Shown here piece after piece: positions 17,003 to 26,122 of a stretch of 64,000 bases of DNA. This DNA comes from Flexifilum sp963727545 (GTDB lineage Bacteria > Chloroflexota > Anaerolineae > Aggregatilineales > Phototrophicaceae), in NCBI GenBank assembly GCA_963727545.1, contig CAVSGS010000016.1:62001-126000 (forward strand), given 5' to 3'. Under the pieces are notes generated by a model. It was given only the letters and a program-made list of their open reading frames with translations. It did no database searches and had not been told where the DNA came from. How positions within the stretch are numbered: position 1 is the first letter of the stretch; each line of letters starts with the position of its first letter. A program made the translations under genes and the position numbers.

Positions 17003-18098
17003 GTGAAGAAACTCGCTTTGGCAGTTTTGCTGGCTATGACTATCACCGGAGTGGCATTCGTGAACGCCCCGTTGGTGAGCGCCCAGACCGCCACCCCGGT
17101 CCCGACGACGACCGGACCGTCGAACAGCGTCGAGGGCTACTTGATCGTCTGTGGGGATTCAGCGGTGCTGAACTTCTCCGGCACCATGCTGGTCGGCTAC
17201 GACATTTACTATCAAATCTTCTCCGGCGCGAGCGGCTCCGGCACGGCGATCACCAACGTGCGCCAAGTCCCGGCGGCGGGCGATTTCGCCGTCAGCGACG
17301 TCGTCAAGTACAACGAAGGCGTGACCGTCGCCGAAGGCGGGACGGCGAGCGCCAACGTCAGCGTCGCCCGCGAGAGCGATTTCGAGCCGCGTCGATTTCA
17401 GCTTCGTGCTGACCGATACGCAGGACGGCTGCAATAACCCGACCAACACGCTGATCCCCAGTGCTGATATCGGTACGAGCAGCGGCACTAGCAGCGCCAC
17501 GACCTCGAACACCGGCGCGGGCGTGACGACCAGCTTGCTCGCTCCCGACGGCGTGCTCAACCCGAACTTGTCGCCCGAACCCGAAATCGTGATCGGCGCG
17601 CGCCTGAGCGATCATTTCCGCTCGGAGACGCCCGGCTTGATCTTCGCCGAATGCGACGCCTATCCGCTGGCGGAACCGGGCATCATCTACGACACCGATA
17701 ACGTCGTCATTTACTGGTCGTGGTTCGCCAAGACCCAAGACGACATGCAGCAGCACCTCGACAACGCCCAATATCACGTCACCCTGAACACGGCGGAACT
17801 GCCGATGACCACCCGCAGCGAGCCGGTCTCGCGCAACGGCGACTTCTGGGTCTTCTACACCGCGCGTGTCGGCAATCTGCGACCGGGACACTACGAGGTC
17901 GGTTCTTTGCTGACGTGGGCGAACCAGATCACCGATGGCTATAACGATTTCGGACCCGGCACGTCGAACACGCGCGAAAGCGGGATTTGCAACTTTGACG
18001 TGAAGCTCAACCCCAGCGGGACGACCATCGAGCACACGAACATGTATTTCCCGACCAATTATCCTACGCACGACATCACGCCTTACGACGAACAGTAA
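17003..18098 (+). CDS. Secreted protein of unknown function (frameshifted)
   Basis: GTG start with AAGGGA upstream. A clear signal peptide occupies residues 1-27 (KKLALAVLLAMTITGVAFVN, then SAQ). The first frame runs out at 17437. Removing one T near 17380-17382 joins it to the second frame (SSRVDFSFVLTDTQDGCNN), giving about 364 residues. The mature protein is Ser/Thr- and Asp/Asn-rich at first, followed by a region with AECDAYPLAEPGIIY and a Trp-rich motif VVIYWSWFAKTQ, consistent with a beta-sandwich. I do not recognise the family. Two bases separate its stop from the rsmG start, so the genes form one transcript. Confidence 0.7.
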
Positions 18099-18100
18099 CG

Positions 18101-18811
18101 ATGTCCACGCTCTCCGAGGATGCGTCAGCGCGGTTCGAGATCGCGCTGACGCCTGATCAGGAGGCGCAGTTCGAACGCTACGCTGCCGAACTTGCCAACT
18201 GGAACACCCATACCAACCTGACCGCGATCACCGATGCCGAGGGCGTGCGCGTCCGGCATTTCCTCGACTCGCTGACGATCGCCAAAGTCGTGCCGATGAC
18301 GCCCGGCTTGCGCCTGATCGACGTGGGCACCGGCGCGGGTTTCCCCGGCTTGCCGCTGCGCATCGCCTACCCGGACATAGCGCTGACTCTGCTCGAAGCG
18401 ACCGGCAAGAAAGTCGCCTTTTTGCAGCATTTGGTCGATCAATTCAGCATGGACAACGTCCGGCTGATCAAGGCGCGCGCCGAGGACGCCGGACAGGATG
18501 CTGATCTGCGGGCGGGCTATGACGTGGTCGTCGCGCGGGCAGTGGCGCGGCTGCCGAGCCTGCTCGAATATCTGCTGCCCTTCGCGCGAGTCGGTGGAGT
18601 CTGTATCGCCATGAAGGGGCGCACCGCGCAAGCCGAAGCCGACGACTCGCAGCAAGCGCTGGCGACCTTGGGCGGGCGGATCGCGCGGATCGAGTCATTC
18701 GATCTACCGGGCGTGGACGAGCCGCATCACTTGATCGTGGTCGAGAAGATCGCGCCGACGCCGAGCGAGTATCCCCGTCAGCCCGGCATCCCGACGCGGA
18801 AGCCGCTGTAA
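18101..18811 (+). CDS. rsmG: 16S rRNA (guanine-N7) methyltransferase
   Basis: 236 residues. RsmG/GidB features are LANWNTHTNLTAIT near the N-terminus, RHFLDSLTI, the SAM-binding loop DVGTGAGFPGLPL, ARAEDAG and VVARAVARLPSLLEYLLP. It methylates a guanine in the 530 loop of 16S rRNA using S-adenosylmethionine. The C-terminus is Pro/Arg-rich and slightly longer than usual. It is linked to the secreted protein rather than to its frequent partners mnmG or parA. Confidence 0.96.
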   Translation: MSTLSEDASARFEIALTPDQEAQFERYAAELANWNTHTNLTAITDAEGVRVRHFLDSLTIAKVVPMTPGLRLIDVGTGAGFPGLPLRIAYPDIALTLLEATGKKVAFLQHLVDQFSMDNVRLIKARAEDAGQDADLRAGYDVVVARAVARLPSLLEYLLPFARVGGVCIAMKGRTAQAEADDSQQALATLGGRIARIESFDLPGVDEPHHLIVVEKIAPTPSEYPRQPGIPTRKPL

Positions 18812-18864
18812 CGAGTCCCAACATCAGGGTTGCCTCAATGCGAAGCGACGGCAAAGGGGCGGTT

Positions 18865-18889
18865 GTAGGGGCACAGCACGCTGTGCCCG
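18865..18889. repeat. Family B palindrome
   Basis: GTAGGGGCACAGCACGCTGTGCCC; the right arm is degraded after CCC. The surrounding 180-bp gap also has a G-rich stretch (GGGGAGGGGCAGGGGG) just before the next start, resembling part of family A. Confidence 0.65.
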
Positions 18890-18991
18890 TGTTCTATCAT
18901 AAGTTCTCATATGGGTTGAACTTCCAATCGAAACCGACGCGTACTCTCCGTCCTTGAAGTCGGGGAGGGGCAGGGGGTCGGGGTAAAAACT

Positions 18992-19942
18992 ATGAACTTC
19001 ATCATCGTGGGCAGCGGGGCGGTCGGGAGCTATTTCGGCGCGCGCCTGCTGCAAGCCGGTGGCAACGGTGTTGCAAATGACGTGACCTTCGTCGCGCGGG
19101 GGGCGCAGCTTGCTGCCCTGCGCGAAGGCGGCTTGCGGCTGATCGACGACGTGAGCGGCGAAGACTTCGTGCTGCCGGTCAAGGCGACCGACGACTGGAG
19201 CACGCTGCCGACACCGGACGCCGTGCTGATCGCGGTTAAGGCGTGGCAGGTCGAAGCGGTCGCGCAGCGGCTCCCCGGCGTGATCGGCGCGCAGACGCAG
19301 TGTCTCACGCTCCAAAACGGCGTCGAAGCCCCCGGCATCGTCGCCGAACAGGTCGGCTGGGCGCGGACGCTGGGCGGCTTGGTGCGCGGCTTCTTCCAAC
19401 TGGACGCGCCGGGCGTCGTCCATCACGCCAGCGTCCAGCCGACCATCATCTTCGGGCAGTTGGACGGATCGCGCAGCAGCCAAGCCCTTGCTTTGCTCGA
19501 CTGCCTGACCGCTGCTGGGATTTACGCTGAGTGCTCGGAGAACATCGAGGCGGAACTCTGGGCGAAATTCCTGCTCGTCACCGCCTTGAGCGGCGTCGGC
19601 GCGGTCACCCGCGCGCCGATTGGCGCGATCCGGGACTGTGACCTGACGTGGCAGCTGCTCCGTGACGTGATGACCGAGATCGCCGGGGTCGCTCAAGCGC
19701 GCGGCGTCGATCTGCCCGCCGATACGGTCGCGCGGACCATCGCCTTTATCGAGACCTTCCCGCCGGATGCGACTGCCTCGATGCAGCGCGACTTGGTGGC
19801 AGGGCTGCCCTCGGAACTGGACGCTCAAACCGGGGCGGTCGTGCGCTTGGGTCGCGAGGCGGGCGCAGCGGTGCCGCTCAACGCCACCATCTACGCCAGC
19901 CTCGTCTTGCAAGAACAGCGCGCTCGCGCTAACCAGTTATGA
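18992..19942 (+). CDS. 2-dehydropantoate 2-reductase family protein
   Basis: 316 residues. The Rossmann motif GSGAVGSYFG sits at 8-17. AVKAWQ holds the conserved lysine, QNGVEAP follows, and the C-terminal helical domain has AELWAKFLLVTALSG with the catalytic lysine. The family reduces ketopantoate to pantoate with NADPH in coenzyme A synthesis. Some members act on other 2-keto acids, so the exact substrate is not certain. A short insertion (AGGNGVANDVT) follows the first helix. The stop overlaps the next gene by four bases. Confidence 0.88.
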   Translation: MNFIIVGSGAVGSYFGARLLQAGGNGVANDVTFVARGAQLAALREGGLRLIDDVSGEDFVLPVKATDDWSTLPTPDAVLIAVKAWQVEAVAQRLPGVIGAQTQCLTLQNGVEAPGIVAEQVGWARTLGGLVRGFFQLDAPGVVHHASVQPTIIFGQLDGSRSSQALALLDCLTAAGIYAECSENIEAELWAKFLLVTALSGVGAVTRAPIGAIRDCDLTWQLLRDVMTEIAGVAQARGVDLPADTVARTIAFIETFPPDATASMQRDLVAGLPSELDAQTGAVVRLGREAGAAVPLNATIYASLVLQEQRARANQL

Positions 19943-20844
19943 TCCTGCGCCCGACGCCGCCTTACGATTTCGCCCGCACCGTCGAGGCGTCGCGTCATCT
20001 CTACACGATGGGCGAGCGCCGCTCGGACGCCTATCGCCGCGTGATCCATGTGGGCGCTGCGCTGGCGCTGATCGAGGTCACCAGCCGGGGCACCGTGGAC
20101 GATCCATTACTGGACGCGCGGCTGCTGGCGGTGCGTGACGCCGTCGTCGACGCGGAATTTGAGGCGCAAGCCGAGGCGAAAATCGCCCGGATCCTCAACG
20201 TCGCCGACGACCTGAAGCCGTTTTACGCTTATGCCCGCACCATTCCCGCGCTCTGGACGACCGTCGAACTGCTCTACGGACTGCATACGCTGCAAGCCGA
20301 CAGCGTGTTCGAGGGGCTGGCGCTGACGATGATCGAGCAGCAGATCTCGCTGCGGATGGCGCAGGCGGCGGAGCGCTGGCTGCTGACGTGGGGGGACGAG
20401 TCGATCGCCTACGAGGGCGCGACTTACTACGCTTTCCCGCGACCGGCGCAGATCGCCGCGGCGACGGTCGCTGACTTGACGCCGCTCAAGATCACGTTTG
20501 CGCGGATGCAGCGCTTGATCGACGTGGCGCAGGCGATCACGGCGGGCACGCTCGACCTCGAAGGGCTGCGCGACCAGCCGGTCGAGCAGGTCTATGCCGC
20601 GCTGATGGCGCTGAAAGGCGTTGGTCACTGGACGGCGGCGTGGACGATCACCCGGTCGCTGGGCATCTATGGCTACGTCGGCGCGGCGGACGTGGCGCTG
20701 CGGGCAGCGGTCAATCACTATTATTACGGCGCGACCGGGCGAGCCGAGCGCGAACTGGTCGATCAAACCTTCGCCGCGCACGGGCGTTTCGACGGCGTGG
20801 CAGCGTTTTACACCCTCATGCGTTGGGCTGCTGAGCGTTATTGA
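19939..20844 (+). CDS. HhH-GPD DNA glycosylase, AlkA-like
   Basis: 301 residues, ATG overlapping the previous stop (ATGA). The C-terminal half has the helix-hairpin-helix LMALKGVGHWTAAWTIT followed by VGAADVALR, where the Asp is the expected catalytic residue. GLALTMIEQQISLRMAQAA matches the first GPD helix. This fold removes damaged bases such as 3-methyladenine or 8-oxoguanine in base excision repair. The N-terminal 90 residues resemble the AlkA/Ogg beta-sheet domain. No iron-sulfur cluster cysteines are seen. Damage specificity is not predictable. Confidence 0.9.
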   Translation: MILRPTPPYDFARTVEASRHLYTMGERRSDAYRRVIHVGAALALIEVTSRGTVDDPLLDARLLAVRDAVVDAEFEAQAEAKIARILNVADDLKPFYAYARTIPALWTTVELLYGLHTLQADSVFEGLALTMIEQQISLRMAQAAERWLLTWGDESIAYEGATYYAFPRPAQIAAATVADLTPLKITFARMQRLIDVAQAITAGTLDLEGLRDQPVEQVYAALMALKGVGHWTAAWTITRSLGIYGYVGAADVALRAAVNHYYYGATGRAERELVDQTFAAHGRFDGVAAFYTLMRWAAERY

Positions 20845-21028
20845 CGGTTCCTCAGCGTTGATTTTCCCGGCGCTCTTCATGCGAAATTCACATAATATTC
20901 ATACCCTCGCGCGCTGTTGGCGTTGATCCATCGTTATACTAGGAGAGTAGTTCTTTAGTACCACAGTACCGCGACCGAGGTTGTATTTCGCTCCCACTAA
21001 CCCGGCTTAACGCCTCTCTGGAAACATA

Positions 21029-23194
21029 ATGACCTTACGCAGAAAAACGTTGTTGGTGATGACCCTTGTCATCGTAACGCCGGTGCTTCTTGTCAGCGTG
21101 GTGCTGCGAAACGTGACGACGAACAGCTATACGCAGCTTGAAGATCAAAGCGCGCTGGTCGACCTCGACCGCGTGATCAACAGCCTGCAGGACAGCATCG
21201 ACGACATGGCGTTAGGGATGCAGGATTGGTCAAACTGGGATGCCACCTACCAATTCGTGCAAGATTTGAACCCCGATTATGCGAATGAGAACCTGACCGA
21301 CGACACGTTTTCGGTGCTCAATATCAATCTGATGCTGTTCCTCGACTCGTCCAACCGCATCGTTTACAGCAAGATCTTTGATCAAGAGGGCGATCTTCAG
21401 GCTAACTTCATTCAGGACTTCGCGGATTTGGAGCGCAGCGGCGGCTTGGCTCCGCTGCTTGAGGCGCCGACGGCGGGTTACTTCAGCCTCGATGGCGAAC
21501 CGTTGATTGTCGCCTCGCAAAAGATTTTGCGAAGCGATGGCAGCGGTGCCCCGGACGGGACGTTGATCTGGGGACGGCATCTGGATGCCGGGGCGATCAA
21601 TCGCTACTCGCAGCGGCTGCGGCTGACGCTCAATCTGGGAGTCACCGACCGCGCCGAGAATCCTGAGGATATGCAGGCGGCAGCGACCGATCTCGCGCTG
21701 GGCACGCCGCGCGTCGTCAGCGTGCTGGATGCGAATACACTGGGCAGCTACGCGCTGCTGAACGACATTTTCGGTCAGCCGAGCTTGATTCTTCGGGTGA
21801 CGGTGCCGCGCCTGATCTATCAGCAAGGGCAAGCGAGCCTAAGCTTTTTCTTCGTGATCCTGATGGCTGCCGGTGTGGTATTTGGGCTGGCAGCGCTGCT
21901 CTTGTTGGAGCACTTGGTGCTCAAGCCGATGGCGCTGCTCAGCCAGCGCGTCGCCAACATGAGCGACCAAGACGATTTCACTTCGCGCTTGCCGGTCAAC
22001 GGGCACGACGAGTTGGCTCAACTTGCTCGCTCGATTAATGGAATGCTGGACAGTGTCACGCAATCGCGGGCGGCGCTGCGCCAGTTGAATGGCGAACTTG
22101 AAAGCCGTGTGAACAAGCGCACGACCGAACTGGAGTGGCAAAAGACGCAGCTTCAGCGCGTTATGGACACGATGGGCGAAGGCGTTGTCCTCTCAGTTGA
22201 GGGCAGGATCACCTATGCCAATCGCGCCTGTGCCGAACTGCTCAATTACCAGCCGCAAGACCTCATCGGCAAACCATTTGCCCTGCTTCATGCTGACGCT
22301 GATTCGAAAGAGACTCCGATCTGGCGTGAACCGCTCCAACACTACGAGACGCGCCTCGCGCGGCGCGATGGCACTCCGGTGAACGTGGCGATCACGTCGA
22401 CCATCGTCGACGAGACCGACAATCATCCGCGCCGTGTGGTGATCGTGCGCGACATCACGCAGGAATTGGCGGCGAAAGCGCAAAAGGATTACTTCTTCGC
22501 GCGCGCCTCGCATGATTTACGAACGCCGCTGACCAACATCATGACGCGCCTCTATCTGCTCGGTAAGAAGCCGGAAGAACTCGACCGGCACCTGCGTATT
22601 CTCGATCAGGTCTCGATGCAGATGATGACGCTGGTCAATGACCTGCTGGACATGATGCGCTTCGAGCAGGGCAAACTGGTGATCCATCGTCACGATCTCG
22701 TGCTGCAAGAACTGACCGAGCAGGTCGTCGAAACGCAGCAGGCGGATGCCGAACTGCGTGGGATTAACCTGATCGCGGAGCTGGAAGCCGTACCGCTGCA
22801 CATCATCGGGGATACGCCACGCTTGCAGCAGGCGATCACCAACCTGATTGGCAACGCGATCCATTACACGCCGGAGAGCGGCGGGATCGTCGTTCGCGTC
22901 GGGCGGCAGTTCGAGGCGGATCAAGACTACGCGGTGATCGAGGTCAGCGACAACGGCGTGGGCATCAGCCCGGAGAACCTCGCGCACATCTTCGATCCCT
23001 TCTTCCGCGTCAACGACGAAAAAGGCGATGGCTCCGGTTTGGGCTTGTCGATTGTCAAGGAAATTGTCGAACTGCACGGCGGCAAGGTCACGGTCAGCAG
23101 CATCGTCGGTGCCGGGACGACCTTCACGCTCCATTTTGCGCTGACGACCAGCCAAACGCATCAGGAAGAAGATGAATTCGTCAACATGCCCTGA
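21029..23194 (+). CDS. CHASE4-HAMP-PAS sensor histidine kinase
   Basis: 721 residues. In order: transmembrane helix 8-27, CHASE4-type sensor at about 40-260 (DWSNWDATYQFV), second helix 268-294, HAMP 295-345, coiled coil, and PAS 378-480 (VLSVEGRITYANRACAELLN). HisKA follows with phospho-acceptor His495 in ARASHDLRTPLTN, then HATPase with N box NLIGNAIHYTP, DNGVGISPENLAHIFDPFF and GSGLGLSIVKEIV. It autophosphorylates in response to an outside signal and passes phosphate to a response regulator, none of which is encoded nearby. A TATACT hexamer at about 20935 may be the -10. The 184-bp gap before it holds nothing else clear. Confidence 0.95.
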   Translation: MTLRRKTLLVMTLVIVTPVLLVSVVLRNVTTNSYTQLEDQSALVDLDRVINSLQDSIDDMALGMQDWSNWDATYQFVQDLNPDYANENLTDDTFSVLNINLMLFLDSSNRIVYSKIFDQEGDLQANFIQDFADLERSGGLAPLLEAPTAGYFSLDGEPLIVASQKILRSDGSGAPDGTLIWGRHLDAGAINRYSQRLRLTLNLGVTDRAENPEDMQAAATDLALGTPRVVSVLDANTLGSYALLNDIFGQPSLILRVTVPRLIYQQGQASLSFFFVILMAAGVVFGLAALLLLEHLVLKPMALLSQRVANMSDQDDFTSRLPVNGHDELAQLARSINGMLDSVTQSRAALRQLNGELESRVNKRTTELEWQKTQLQRVMDTMGEGVVLSVEGRITYANRACAELLNYQPQDLIGKPFALLHADADSKETPIWREPLQHYETRLARRDGTPVNVAITSTIVDETDNHPRRVVIVRDITQELAAKAQKDYFFARASHDLRTPLTNIMTRLYLLGKKPEELDRHLRILDQVSMQMMTLVNDLLDMMRFEQGKLVIHRHDLVLQELTEQVVETQQADAELRGINLIAELEAVPLHIIGDTPRLQQAITNLIGNAIHYTPESGGIVVRVGRQFEADQDYAVIEVSDNGVGISPENLAHIFDPFFRVNDEKGDGSGLGLSIVKEIVELHGGKVTVSSIVGAGTTFTLHFALTTSQTHQEEDEFVNMP

Positions 23195-23330
23195 TCGGCT
23201 GAAGGCGATCGCTGAATATTTTCGCCGGGACATTAGGCGCTGCGTCCCTGCGGCTAAATTGATTCCCCCTTGTATTCTCTTGATTCCAGCGTGACACTAA
23301 CAGTAGATCGAGTCACAGAGTCGAGGTCGT

Positions 23331-23948
23331 ATGACTGAAGCTAATTTCGTTCGCATCTATCCCAACGTGACCCTACCCGACGACGCGCAAATCGACGATT
23401 TCGTGGTCTTGGGGAAACCACCGCACGGCAAAAAAGCAGGAGAACTCACCCTGAGCTTGGGGGCGGGCTGCGTGATCCGCTCGCATACCGTGATTTATGC
23501 CGGGAACAGCATCGGCGCGAACTTCCAAACCGGACACAGCGCGCTGGTCCGCGAGGAGAACATCATCGGCGATGACGTGAGCATCGGCACGCAGAGCGTG
23601 GTCGAGCATCACGTGACCATCGGCAACGGCGTTCGCCTGCACACGCGCGTGTTCGTGCCGGAGTTCAGCGTGTTGGGCGATGGCTGCTGGCTGGGACCGG
23701 GCGTGATGGTCACCAATGCCCGCTATCCGCGCAGTGAAGGCGTCAAAGACCGGCTGATCGGCGCGCACATCGAGGCGGGCGCGATCATCGGCGCGAACGC
23801 GGTACTGCTGCCCGGTGTGCGCATCGGCGCGCGCGCGTTGGTCGGCGCAGGATCGGTGGTGACGCAGGACGTCGCGCCGGGGATGGTCGTCGCCGGAAAT
23901 CCCGCCCGCGTGATCAACCAAATCGAGAAGATTAAATTCTACAAGTGA
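23331..23948 (+). CDS. Left-handed beta-helix (hexapeptide) acyltransferase
   Basis: 205 residues made almost entirely of hexapeptide repeats (IGANFQ, IGDDVS, IGTQSV, IGNGVR, IGARAL, VGAGSV), with the usual closing motif AGNPARVI. The fold is shared by sugar-nucleotide N-acetyltransferases of the WlbB/WbpD type. A DegT aminotransferase follows after a repeat, a pairing typical of amino-sugar synthesis: the aminotransferase makes the amine and this enzyme acylates it. The acyl donor is presumably acetyl-CoA. Confidence 0.9.
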   Translation: MTEANFVRIYPNVTLPDDAQIDDFVVLGKPPHGKKAGELTLSLGAGCVIRSHTVIYAGNSIGANFQTGHSALVREENIIGDDVSIGTQSVVEHHVTIGNGVRLHTRVFVPEFSVLGDGCWLGPGVMVTNARYPRSEGVKDRLIGAHIEAGAIIGANAVLLPGVRIGARALVGAGSVVTQDVAPGMVVAGNPARVINQIEKIKFYK

Positions 23949-24058
23949 TAGTACCGAGTACCGAGTGCTGAGGACCGAGAAAAACGGCGAACTCAGCAGG
24001 GGTGATTGCCTTGTTTTTCACTCAGTACTCGGTACTGAGTACTCAGTACTGGAGGCTA
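23949..24058. repeat. Family C inverted repeat
   Basis: Left arm GTACCGAGTACCGAGTGC with GGACCGAGAAAAAC; right arm GTTTTTCACTCAGTACTCGG and TGAGTACTCAGTACTGG. It occupies the whole gap between two apparently co-functional genes. Its last bases run into the GGAGG ribosome-binding site of the aminotransferase. Confidence 0.82.
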
Positions 24059-24060
24059 GT

Positions 24061-25186
24061 ATGGCAAAAATTCCGCTCGTAGACCTGAAAGCGCAGTACG
24101 CCAGCATCAAGCCGGAGATCGACGCGGCGATGCAGCGCGTCGTCGACAACACCGCCTTCATCGGCGGCAAGGAAGTCAGCGACTTTGAAGCCGCCTTCGC
24201 CGCCTTCCAGCAGACCAAGCGTGCCGTCGGCGTCGCCAGCGGCACCGGCGCGATTTTCCTCGCGCTCAAAGCGTTGGGAGATCGGACCGGGCGACGAGGT
24301 GATCACGACGCCCCACACCTTCATCGCCAGCGCGGAGCCGATCGAAGCGCTCGGCGCGACGACGGTGCTGGTGGACATCGACCCGGCGACCTTCAACCTC
24401 GACCCGGCGAAGCTCGAAGCCGCGATCACGCCGCGCACCAAAGCGATCCTGCCGGTGCATCTGTACGGACAGCTCGCGCCGATGGACGCGATCATGGAAA
24501 TCGCGCGCAAACATAACCTCAAGGTGGTCGAGGACGCGGCGCAGGCGCACGGCGCGGAGTTGAACGGCAAGCGCGCCGGTGCGTGGGGCGATGCCGCCTG
24601 CTTCAGCTTCTATCCCGGCAAGAACCTCGGCGCTTACGGCGACGGCGGGGCGGTCTGCACCAATGACGAGGAACTGGCGAACAAGGTCGCCAAGCTGCGC
24701 GATCACGGGCGGACGAGCAAATACTCGCACGACGAGATCGGCTACGGCGAGCGGCTCGACGGGCTGCAAGCAGCCGTGCTCGGCGCGAAGCTGCCGCATC
24801 TCGACGGCTGGAACGATGCGCGCCGCAGTCACGCCGCCTATTACAACGAGGCGCTCAAGGGCATCGACGGCATCGAGACGCCGCGCGAGATGGACGGCGC
24901 GCGTCACATCTACCACATCTACTGCCTTCGCGTGCAGGGTGACCGCGACGCGATCCTCAAGGAACTGAACGCGCGCGGCATCGGCGCGGGCATCCACTAC
25001 CCGATCCCGGTGCATCTGCAACCGGCGATGGCGCATCGCGGCTGGTCAGCGGGCGATTTCCCCGAAGCGGAACGCGCCGCCAACACGATCATCAGCCTGC
25101 CGATGTATCCCGAACTGGACATCGAGCAGCAGAACCGGATCGTCGAGGACTTGGCGGACGTGGTCGGCGCGGCGGTCAAGGGGTAA
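24061..25186 (+). CDS. DegT/DnrJ/EryC1/StrS aminotransferase (frameshifted)
   Basis: About 374 residues after removing one base near 24277-24281, which restores the family motif LKALGIGPGDEVITTPHTF. Start ATG 24061 with GGAGG upstream; N-terminus AKIPLVDLKAQYASIKPEID. PLP features are ASGTGAIFLAL, VVEDAAQAHGAE and the Schiff-base lysine in FSFYPGKNLGAYGDGG (about residue 187). Substrate-contact motifs GYGERLDGLQAAVL and GIHYPIPVHLQPA are also present. It transaminates keto-sugar nucleotides. With the acyltransferase upstream it probably makes an acylated amino sugar for glycans. An intrinsic terminator follows. Confidence 0.9.
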
Positions 25187-25195
25187 AACGAAAGA

Positions 25196-25222
25196 TTTAA
25201 CGCAAAGGCGCAAAGTCGCAAA
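25196..25222. repeat. Family D single arm
   Basis: TTTAACGCAAAGGCGCAAAG followed by TCGCAAAGG. It matches the left arm of the inverted repeat at 12791. Confidence 0.65.
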
Positions 25223-25223
25223 G

Positions 25224-25254
25224 GGGCTGGTTATAGACCAGCCCTGTTTTGTTT
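25224..25254 (+). terminator. Intrinsic terminator after the DegT gene
   Basis: GGGCTGGT (25224-25231) pairs perfectly with ACCAGCCC (25237-25244) over a five-base loop, followed by TGTTTTGTTT. It separates the plus-strand aminotransferase from the minus-strand small-gene cluster. Confidence 0.85.
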
Positions 25255-25459
25255 AGATGGCAGCGGGATCAGGTTGCATGACGGCATCGACCAGCGACGC
25301 AACGAACGCGCGTGCCTGCATGATCTCGATCAGCACGGGCTGATTATCGGGACTGAGATGGACAATCGTCTGCCCGACGTGCTCGGCGTGGCTGATCGGC
25401 AGCGCTTCGTCGAGTTCGAGCGTCAAAATATCGACATCACGGCTGTATTTAATCTTCAT
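25253..25459 (-). CDS. DUF2283 small protein, antitoxin-like
   Basis: 68 residues, MKIKYSRDVDILTLELDEAL then a beta-rich segment (HVGQTIVHLSPDNQPVLIEI), the usual shape of DUF2283. Such proteins are often coded next to DUF4258 proteins, as here, where it overlaps the DUF4258 gene by 11 nt. It is likely the antitoxin or partner subunit; this is inferred from context. Confidence 0.85.
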   Translation of the reverse strand: MKIKYSRDVDILTLELDEALPISHAEHVGQTIVHLSPDNQPVLIEIMQARAFVASLVDAVMQPDPAAI

Positions 25460-25703
25460 ACCGTTTACGCTCTCCCGGATAAAACGTTACGACAAAGTAG
25501 CTCTCATCATCTTCAGTATACACGACCCGCAGCACGGTGTTTTCGCTAATTTGACGTTGTGCGATGGGTGGGTCTTTATCGCGTTCAACTTTATCTGGCG
25601 AACGGACGGTGGCGATAATCGCTTCTTTAGTCACGCGGAAACCATGCCGTTCAAGGGTTTCAAACTTCTCCAATGCGTGCAGACTGAATCGAATTGGTTT
25701 CAC
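25449..25703 (-). CDS. DUF4258 protein, RelE-like candidate toxin
   Basis: 84 residues from a GTG at 25703 (MKPIRFSLHALEKFETLERH). Longer versions read through the overlapping upstream gene in another frame and are rejected. Motifs HALEKF, RQISENTVLRVVYTEDD and YFVVTFYPGERKRYE fit DUF4258, which is thought to share the RelE/ParE-like fold. It lies between two small genes with overlaps on both sides, as expected of a toxin-antitoxin operon. RNase activity is not shown by sequence. Confidence 0.8.
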   Translation of the reverse strand: MKPIRFSLHALEKFETLERHGFRVTKEAIIATVRSPDKVERDKDPPIAQRQISENTVLRVVYTEDDESYFVVTFYPGERKRYED

Positions 25704-25896
25704 TTGCAACCCAACTGCGATACTCCGCCAGCGCCTCGTCCGCCATTTGTGCCAGTAAATCCGCCGACTGATCAAAGGATTTCTGCCAGCGCTGATCGTC
25801 TTCGAGTTCTTCGAGTATCCAGCGCGCGAAAACATCCTGTTCTTCTGGTGACAGTTTGGCAACCTCAGCAATGGCTTTTTCGAGTAGTTGGGTCAT
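25660..25896 (-). CDS. Small acidic helical protein, antitoxin-like
   Basis: 78 residues beginning MTQLLEKAIAEVAKLSPEEQ, then DVFARWILEELEDDQRW and ALAEYRSWV. This wording is typical of short antitoxin-like proteins placed before RelE/ParE-like toxins. It is helical and acidic with no obvious DNA-binding motif. It is the first gene of the minus-strand trio and overlaps the DUF4258 gene by 44 nt. The 226-bp gap between it and the divergent zinc-ribbon gene shows no further gene and must hold both promoters. Confidence 0.78.
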   Translation of the reverse strand: MTQLLEKAIAEVAKLSPEEQDVFARWILEELEDDQRWQKSFDQSADLLAQMADEALAEYRSWVASETNSIQSARIGEV

Positions 25897-26122
25897 TGTT
25901 TTTGCTCCATCAGGTTGTCTTGATTATACCGTCAATTCGCCCACTGCGGAGCCTTCTCGGCGAAGGCATCCCCCGCGAGCTTAGGCGTGCCGTCGGTGGC
26001 GCGCAGACTCGGCGCGATGACGACAACTCTCAGCGCGGATAGTGACACTTGACCCCTGTCGATCAGCCCTGAACCGTCTAAAATCGATCTCAGCGTTGAT
26101 CTGTCACGATAGGCTGAACGCG

